A DNA stretch of 64,000 bases from Solirubrobacterales bacterium (GTDB lineage Bacteria > Actinomycetota > Thermoleophilia > Solirubrobacterales > Solirubrobacteraceae), in the NCBI GenBank assembly GCA_027315115.1, contig DAHUYQ010000045.1:1-64000 (forward strand), given 5' to 3'. The notes beneath the pieces were generated by a model. The model was not told the origin of the DNA and ran no database searches. It worked only from the letters and a program-made list of their open reading frames with translations. Every line of letters begins with the position of its first letter. Position 1 is the stretch's first letter. Below, piece after piece: positions 59,622 through 64,000 of the stretch. A program made the position numbers and the translations under genes.

Positions 59622-60089
59622 CTAGACTTTCATGAAGGTTACAGCTATATGCACCTTGGCCGCATACCCTGACTGCTTAGTCACGACGACTGTCCAACTC
59701 CCGGCACGCTGCGCTGGCAACCGTGGGAACCGCTCGACACAACTGATCTGCGACCCACGGCGCCTACATGATTCTGGATTGCGCGTTGAGTTAAGGACGC
59801 TCAAGGTCGCTCCGTACCACGTGTGAATATGCACACTGATGTTAGTCGCCTCCGGAGCGGCCACGGCGACGTCGAACACGTACATCGCTGGCGATGGCGC
59901 GGTAATTCGATATCGCGCCGACGCGCTCCCCTCGGACAGAGACAGGGCGGCTGCTTGCGGTCGTCCCACGATAGCGCTGGTATGAACGAGGCTGCCGCCT
60001 GCGTGCTTGGACGGTTTGTGGGTGGCTCCACATGCAGCCGCGCCAAGCACGAGCGCACAGCACCCGATCGTAGCAAGCGTTCGTCTCAC
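59622..60089 (-). CDS. putative lipoprotein, end of the Mau-like cluster
   Basis: 155 residues; signal RRTLATIGCCALVLG with the lipobox GAAACGA, so probably lipid-anchored outside the membrane. The mature part is beta-rich (ARYRITAPSPAMYVFDVAV, VHIHTWYGATLSVL, GSWTVVVTKQSGYAAKVHIA). Two Cys (SCRRRGSQISC) could form a disulfide. The GTG start overlaps the stop of the upstream gene (GTGA). Family unknown. Base composition is lower in GC than most of the window. Confidence 0.65.
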   Translation of the reverse strand: MRRTLATIGCCALVLGAAACGATHKPSKHAGGSLVHTSAIVGRPQAAALSLSEGSASARYRITAPSPAMYVFDVAVAAPEATNISVHIHTWYGATLSVLNSTRNPESCRRRGSQISCVERFPRLPAQRAGSWTVVVTKQSGYAAKVHIAVTFMKV

Positions 60090-60616
60090 CCCAAGACTCC
60101 GGCCGACACCGACACGGAAACTGATTCGACGATTGCTTCGGCCGTGTGGATGTCGTCCGCCGACGCCGCGAGTCCCTCCCAGATCATCACCGTGAGTGCA
60201 GCCGGCTCGGGACGTTCGGTGGTCGGAGCGAGATTGTGTCCTACCCGCCGCCAGACGAACTTGGCGCCCCACTCGTAATCTAGCTGGACGGGGAACACCT
60301 GAGACTGACTGTACACGAGTGGATATGAGTAATGACTATAGTCTGGGATCGGAGGCCGGTCCGGATCGTCGATCGCTGGATCACCCAAGACCTCATAGTA
60401 CACCCAAATAAGGATTCCCGCTTCATCGAGTGCACTGATGTCAGGTGTGTTGTCTTCGCTTGCGACGGGTACTTGCTGAAGCGGACGATTCGATATCACG
60501 CATAGCTCATGAGGCGACCGAAGCGCCGGGACGACACTAGGCGCTATGAACCAGCCGGTATCGGGGTATTGTACGTCTACGCCGAAACCGCTTCCTTGCG
60601 CTGCACGAGTCAACAT
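60086..60616 (-). CDS. unknown soluble protein in the Mau-like cluster
   Basis: 176 residues, no signal or membrane helix, acidic, with many aromatic and Pro residues (PDYSHYSYPLVYSQSQVFPV, DEAGILIWVYYEV). No family recognised. The ATG has GGGAGT six bases upstream, and the stop overlaps the lipoprotein start. Local GC is low (60301-60360 is 50 percent), unlike neighbouring housekeeping genes. Confidence 0.6.
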   Translation of the reverse strand: MLTRAAQGSGFGVDVQYPDTGWFIAPSVVPALRSPHELCVISNRPLQQVPVASEDNTPDISALDEAGILIWVYYEVLGDPAIDDPDRPPIPDYSHYSYPLVYSQSQVFPVQLDYEWGAKFVWRRVGHNLAPTTERPEPAALTVMIWEGLAASADDIHTAEAIVESVSVSVSAGVLG

Positions 60617-60638
60617 TCAGGACTCCCTTCGGGTCGGA

Positions 60639-61187
60639 TTATGTGATGATCACCATGGCTGCAATGACAGTCGTCACTGCGATCAACACCCTACGTTGGC
60701 GCGCAGTCAAAAAGATCCGCTCAAGCGGTTGCACCTGTAGGGCCGCACGAAAACCGATCAAGCGTCCCAGCGCATAGGCTGACCATCCCACGAGTGCGAG
60801 TGGCGCCGCGTAGATAAGTGTCGCCGCAACGAATACCCAGAAGGCTCCGACCACGACGGCCGTGAACACGCCCAGGCCGAGAAGCACTCCGTAAGCAATC
60901 GGAAGCGTGTCGACATCGAGCGTACGCCGCCAGTAGTCGGGCACCTGCCATGGACTCTGAGGCAGTCCCCCTCCAACGCACTGCAGGACGGCGAGTACGA
61001 GACCAGCGGCCGCTGGGATTACGAGGACGGAGTGAAGCCCTAGGGCTATTGCCGCCCCCCGGACCAGGGCGAGCATGAGGCCCATCAAAATGGCACCGGC
61101 GAATAGCCCTGCGCCATGAAGCAAAGTCACACGACGGAGGGATCTCGATGTGGCTCCGCTCACGGCGGGCCGGAGGGCCGCAGCCAT
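60639..61187 (-). CDS. polytopic membrane protein in the Mau-like cluster
   Basis: 182 residues with four or five membrane helices (for example GAGLFAGAILMGLMLALVRG, VLVIPAAAGLVLAVLQ, GVFTAVVVGAFWVFVAATLI). A conserved-looking loop SPWQVPDYWRRTLD separates helices. No known family is recognised. The ATG has GAGG upstream and follows the 24-codon micro-ORF by nine bases. It may anchor or service the exported Cys-rich protein. Confidence 0.65.
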   Translation of the reverse strand: MAAALRPAVSGATSRSLRRVTLLHGAGLFAGAILMGLMLALVRGAAIALGLHSVLVIPAAAGLVLAVLQCVGGGLPQSPWQVPDYWRRTLDVDTLPIAYGVLLGLGVFTAVVVGAFWVFVAATLIYAAPLALVGWSAYALGRLIGFRAALQVQPLERIFLTARQRRVLIAVTTVIAAMVIIT

Positions 61188-61196
61188 CGATAGGCC

Positions 61197-61271
61197 TCAG
61201 GGCGACCAAAGCGCGACAAGCCCGACCGTAAAGCCGAGCCACGCGAATGCAGCAGCGTGTAGCGCGCCCAT
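61197..61271 (-). CDS. 24-residue hydrophobic microprotein
   Basis: An ATG that directly follows the TAG of the MauA-like gene opens a 24-codon frame ending TGA nine bases before the next gene. The product begins MGALHAAAFAWLGF and ends VALWSP: one membrane helix with three Trp-flanked hydrophobic segments, no charged residue. TAGATG coupling and the short gap to the next gene support translation. Too short to be called by length filters. Confidence 0.5.
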   Translation of the reverse strand: MGALHAAAFAWLGFTVGLVALWSP

Positions 61272-61706
61272 CTAACAGGGCGCCGGCCCGAGGCATGTTA
61301 CCGCGCGGCACCAGACGGTGGTACGCCCGCCGCATGCACCGTATGGCGTCGTGTAGTAGCAGCCAGGACGGCCATCACTGCCGCAGTACACTTTGCAATT
61401 GCTGGTCGTCATGCAGTCGCGGTATCGCGTGTAGAAGTATTTGGCGCAGAACGATGTGCACATGTACCACGAGCCACCTGGGCAGGTCCCACTCGGGCAC
61501 CCATGACCGAACGATCCGCCGCAGGACGTGGTATCGCCACATACGCTGCACGGACAGCTGGCCGGCAGGGCCTGCGCTGGCTGGAATCCCAAACCGCCAA
61601 CTCCGACTGCAGTCGCCGCTAGCGCCGTGCGACCAAGGAAGCTTCGGCGCGTCACGCTTCCGCCGACTCGCCGTGTCGCATTTTCGAATAGTTTGTCAAA
61701 CGACAT
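61272..61706 (-). CDS. Tat-exported Cys-rich protein resembling methylamine dehydrogenase light chain
   Basis: 144 residues. A Tat signal (TRRSFLGRTALAAT) is followed by a mature region of about 95 residues with 16 Cys. Two Trp occur at 80 (GGSWYMC) and 132 (TTVWCRAVTC), 52 residues apart. In methylamine dehydrogenase the TTQ cofactor is built from two Trp about 51 residues apart in similar contexts (S-W-I-G-T-C and N-W-C, from memory). Spacing, Cys density and the neighbouring MauD/MauE-like genes support homology. The cofactor and substrate are inferred. Overlaps the MauD-like gene by 11 bp. Confidence 0.7.
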   Translation of the reverse strand: MSFDKLFENATRRVGGSVTRRSFLGRTALAATAVGVGGLGFQPAQALPASCPCSVCGDTTSCGGSFGHGCPSGTCPGGSWYMCTSFCAKYFYTRYRDCMTTSNCKVYCGSDGRPGCYYTTPYGACGGRTTVWCRAVTCLGPAPC

Positions 61707-62304
61707 TCTCGCTAGCCTCCAATGATAGGCTTGACTGATCCTTTGGCGGTATGACTGAAACAGGCGGGTTGACGATCAGGTAGTCGGCCTGAGCCAACAT
61801 CTCCTCAACATTGTCGAGTGTGTTGACACCACCGGAAACGATGACCGCACCGTCGCGGTCGGTAACGACGGCCCACGGCGCACCCGGTACGTTCTTCGTA
61901 AAGCTTGACCTGTCGGCGATGTGAGGCAGGAATGCCGCCCCCTTGCTCCGGAGATATTCATCGGCTTCTTCGACAGTGGCGTCGAGGACGAGCAAGACTG
62001 CGGTATGGCTATCGGTCGACTTCGCTATACGCCCAAAGGCGGTCGTAAGGCCGCCGCACAGGCCGCAGCCTGGTGACACGAACCCCACCAGATATCGGGT
62101 GGCGTCTCGATGCGCAATCTCGCCCAAAGCCGCAGGTAGCGATAGCTGCGATCCATACTCGGGTCCGTCCCCCGCTGGCATCCCTGCGACTGGCTGGATT
62201 CGGAGATGAAGCACGCCCACTTGCCGGATAAGCGCTACCACTCCAACAGCATTGAGGAGCGACAGCGCAGCGAGCAGGACGACCGACAACTGTAGAATGG
62301 TCAC
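61696..62304 (-). CDS. MauD-like membrane-anchored thioredoxin-fold protein
   Basis: 202 residues: an N-terminal anchor helix (VVLLAALSLLNAVGVVALI) and a TlpA/thioredoxin-like domain with the redox pair C80-x-x-C83 in VSPGCGLCGGL. MauD is required to form the disulfides of the methylamine dehydrogenase light chain; here the target is most likely the adjacent 16-Cys protein. GTG start, eight bases after the MauE-like gene. Confidence 0.78.
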   Translation of the reverse strand: MTILQLSVVLLAALSLLNAVGVVALIRQVGVLHLRIQPVAGMPAGDGPEYGSQLSLPAALGEIAHRDATRYLVGFVSPGCGLCGGLTTAFGRIAKSTDSHTAVLLVLDATVEEADEYLRSKGAAFLPHIADRSSFTKNVPGAPWAVVTDRDGAVIVSGGVNTLDNVEEMLAQADYLIVNPPVSVIPPKDQSSLSLEASENVV

Positions 62305-62312
62305 GATGCGAC

Positions 62313-62978
62313 CTAGTGGCGCTCTGAAGCGACGGTGGTAGCTGCGGTCATTTGGGCCACGATCGCGGTTGTGGTCTGGCGCAGCGGGCCGAGCAGGCGT
62401 GCCATCTCGCTGAGCAGCGCGAGCAGCGCTGCAAAGATCGCTGCAACTCCGACCGTCTCAAGCGGTCGGTCAACCGGAGACGAAGCTGTTGCCACGCTTG
62501 CGAGCACGAGCAGCAGGCCTGTGCGCACGATGCTGTGCGGTCCGATTGTCTCGAGCTCCCCATCGCCACCGAAGCAGGCGCATGCGATATTTCGCCCGCG
62601 TAGGTGCGCATTGATGAGCGCCGTCAAGAAGACCGCGAGCAGCACGGCTCCGATGCCCGCTCCAGTCCGTCCAACCGGAGCGGGTACGGCGAGCCCCGCG
62701 AGGAGCAAGGCTCCAGACAGGATCTCAGCGAACGTGATGAGTCGCGCTGTGAACCGCGTTGCGGCCCCTGGAATCAGCTGATAGTCGTCGATCTGATCCG
62801 CAAACGCAGCAGCAACGCGAACCTTCGACAACCCCGCACCGAGCATCACCAGCCCGACGACCAGCGACGCGGCGGAGGTGACCAAGCCGAACACGAGCGT
62901 TACAGCCCGGGCCAGGACGTATACAGCGGTTTCGTGGACATACGAACAGTAGAAACCATGCCATGCCGGGAAAATCAA
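62313..62978 (-). CDS. MauE/DoxX-like membrane protein
   Basis: Up to 221 residues with four membrane helices. It shows the MauE-like first helix LVVGLVMLGAGLSKVR, a LIPGAATRF segment and a Cys-containing NIACACFGGDG loop. MauE acts with MauD in light-chain maturation, probably passing electrons across the membrane. The start is uncertain: TTG 62978 opens the frame, and a GTG at 62894 just before the first helix is a plausible alternative. First gene of the cluster. Confidence 0.75.
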   Translation of the reverse strand: MIFPAWHGFYCSYVHETAVYVLARAVTLVFGLVTSAASLVVGLVMLGAGLSKVRVAAAFADQIDDYQLIPGAATRFTARLITFAEILSGALLLAGLAVPAPVGRTGAGIGAVLLAVFLTALINAHLRGRNIACACFGGDGELETIGPHSIVRTGLLLVLASVATASSPVDRPLETVGVAAIFAALLALLSEMARLLGPLRQTTTAIVAQMTAATTVASERH

Positions 62979-62999
62979 GGTATCAAGCGAAAAGGTTCC

Positions 63000-63017
63000 T
63001 AACTGGCTAGCCAGCTA
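63000..63017. promoter_or_regulatory. 18-bp palindrome upstream of the Mau-like cluster
   Basis: TAACTGGCTAGCCAGCTA: perfect 12-bp core CTGGCTAGCCAG with outer TA/TA pairs and one mismatch. It lies between the TetR-type gene and the MauE-like gene, in the probable promoter of the cluster, and fits a TetR-family operator. Confidence 0.55.
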
Positions 63018-63078
63018 AACTGCATGAGGTGCCGCGAAGCCCGGCGACGCCGCGTCCTTTCAGTCGCCTTTAGCCAGA

Positions 63079-63969
63079 TCAGCGCCGGGGCGGGGGATGG
63101 CCCTTCCCGCGACCCAGAGCGCCGCCGACACGCGATGTGCTGCCGCTACGAAACCGCGCCTGCTCTGTGACGATTGCGTCGAGCGCGCACTGCGCGCCGA
63201 CCGCAGGGGCGAGCGAAACGAAGGAGCAAACTCCCGAGATGGCCGGCAACAAATGCGCGCGACCGCTGGCTACGTATCTGTGGACCATACCCCAGACAGC
63301 GCCGGCTGACGCTTCGGCTGCCAGGTCGCTCGGACGCTGACCGATTGGCGCACTCTCAAGGAGGCGTTTGGCAGCACCGGTGATCACGTGTTCGCGGCAG
63401 CGCATTCCGCTCGGCCCTGGCGCAAATACCTCGACGAACCCGAGGTTGGCGAAGTCTGAGTCGGCGGCGATGCGCGCGCACAGCGCCGCAAGCGCCCGGT
63501 GCACGCCTCCGGACCAGCTATGGCCGGTCGCTCCCTCGCGAACGACATCGGCCAGAGCATCGGCCGCAAGCCGTTCAAGCGCGCAGACGAAGCAGCTCTG
63601 CAAGCTCTCGAAGTGCTCATCGAAGCTCGCTCTGGAGACGCTGGCCTGAGCGCGGATCCGGGGAATCCTCAACTGCCAGTAGCCTTCTTGCGCGGCCAGC
63701 AGCGCCGTAGCGTGAAGAATCCGCGCCCGCTCGTCGGAGGGCTCTCGGGGATCGGTGGCTCGGAGCCTCGGTCCCAGCCCGTGTATAGGCGCCGCACCCC
63801 CAAGGACATCGAGCATCGCTCTCCTGGGACAACTCAGCGAGAGGGCCCACTCCGACAACTCTCTGGCGAGCCCTGGCAACTCGTCCGCGCGCCCCGCGAG
63901 AAGCCGTGCACGTGCCACACGCGCCAGCCCGGCGACAATGCCCGTCACGACAAGCGGCGCCACTTCCAC
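63079..63969 (-). CDS. two-domain TetR-family regulator, N-terminal domain probably lost
   Basis: 296 residues. The first 60 (PLVVTGIVAGLARVARARLL onwards) look like the C-terminal end of one TetR ligand domain. A complete TetR unit follows: DNA-binding region RARILHATALLAAQEGYWQL, RIRAQASVSRASFDEHFESL, then a ligand domain ending near residue 260. Upstream, the same frame contains TAA at 63973-63975 and reads on as coding-like sequence to the window edge, suggesting a nonsense mutation or a gene extending beyond the window. The GTG at 63969 follows AGAGGTGG. Probable regulator of the adjacent cluster. Confidence 0.65.
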   Translation of the reverse strand: MEVAPLVVTGIVAGLARVARARLLAGRADELPGLARELSEWALSLSCPRRAMLDVLGGAAPIHGLGPRLRATDPREPSDERARILHATALLAAQEGYWQLRIPRIRAQASVSRASFDEHFESLQSCFVCALERLAADALADVVREGATGHSWSGGVHRALAALCARIAADSDFANLGFVEVFAPGPSGMRCREHVITGAAKRLLESAPIGQRPSDLAAEASAGAVWGMVHRYVASGRAHLLPAISGVCSFVSLAPAVGAQCALDAIVTEQARFRSGSTSRVGGALGRGKGHPPPRR

Positions 63970-64000
63970 CTCTTATGGAGCGGAGGCAAAGCTCCGCGCG

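Noticed and set aside
59245-59622. Minus-strand open frame across the island boundary
   Set aside because: No start signal or motif; it runs antisense into the PHP gene and has biased composition.
61272-61706. Metallothionein or bacteriocin precursor
   Set aside because: High Cys content alone would allow it, but the Tat signal, paired Trp spacing and MauD/MauE-like neighbours fit a light-chain-like protein better.

Overview
The window is 64 kb of very GC-rich bacterial DNA with short intergenic gaps. Many genes are coupled by ATGA, GTGA or TGATG overlaps, and GTG starts are common. A caa3-type cytochrome oxidase locus, a type II fatty-acid synthase operon carrying a biotin-dependent carboxyltransferase, LCP and FtsH proteins, a two-domain TetR protein and two tandem D-Ala ligases suggest a high-GC Actinomycetota. 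The style fits Thermoleophilia/Solirubrobacterales. That placement is an inference from gene content, since no rRNA is present.

Layout. 0-8.8 kb: an SDR oxidoreductase, tRNA-Val, a decayed VapC toxin, a PAS-GAF-GGDEF-EAL protein, an LCP protein, an M20 peptidase and a Crp-like regulator preceded by a possible 15-codon leader ORF. 8.8-14.2 kb (minus strand): cupredoxin-ctaC-ctaD-ctaE-ctaG plus a 49-residue membrane protein. 14.4-22.1 kb (minus): fabD-fabH-fabG-acpP-fabF-carboxyltransferase-maoC-fabI-lipoprotein. 22.1-22.6 kb: a gene-free stretch of hairpins and G-tract palindromes. 22.6-26.8 kb (minus): a two-component pair, an Nramp transporter and its DtxR/MntR-type regulator with a palindrome just upstream. 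26.8-31.1 kb: GtrA and a GT2 glycosyltransferase diverging, a DUF6812-like protein with a 15-bp minisatellite, and a membrane GGDEF-EAL protein. 31.1-33.1 kb: an endonuclease/phosphatase fragment, an MNT-HEPN pair and two tRNA-Ser genes. 33.2-37.8 kb: FtsH, a Vms1-like release-factor homologue, DUF2267 and a secreted protein. 37.8-44.7 kb: two Ddl ligases, an AAA/DUF4143 ATPase behind a five-copy repeat array, a membrane-anchored MurF-like ligase, an alpha/beta hydrolase and a potassium-channel-like protein. 44.8-53.4 kb: a broken fic gene between two copies of a 40-bp element, a sugar ABC transporter, galT-galK, a CFA synthase, and a second repeat array beside an ATPase remnant. 53.4-59.4 kb: tRNA-Thr, a nitroreductase, recQ, two NERD-domain proteins and a PHP phosphoesterase.

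The most unusual part is the lower-GC block at 59.6-63.0 kb, transcribed on the minus strand. It encodes a MauE-like membrane protein, a MauD-like thioredoxin-fold protein, and a Tat-exported protein with 16 cysteines that resembles the methylamine dehydrogenase light chain. That protein has two tryptophans 52 residues apart, where the family carries its TTQ cofactor. An unannotated 24-residue hydrophobic microprotein, a polytopic membrane protein, an orphan soluble protein and a lipoprotein follow. No heavy chain and no MauG are visible, so this may be a periplasmic redox or quinone-cofactor system with new partners.

A second theme is decay. VapC, Fic, an endonuclease fragment, an ATPase remnant and the TetR gene at the right edge are all degenerate. 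A third theme is expansion of short GC-rich tandem repeats, which has inserted Gly/Ala/Pro-rich segments into otherwise conserved enzymes.
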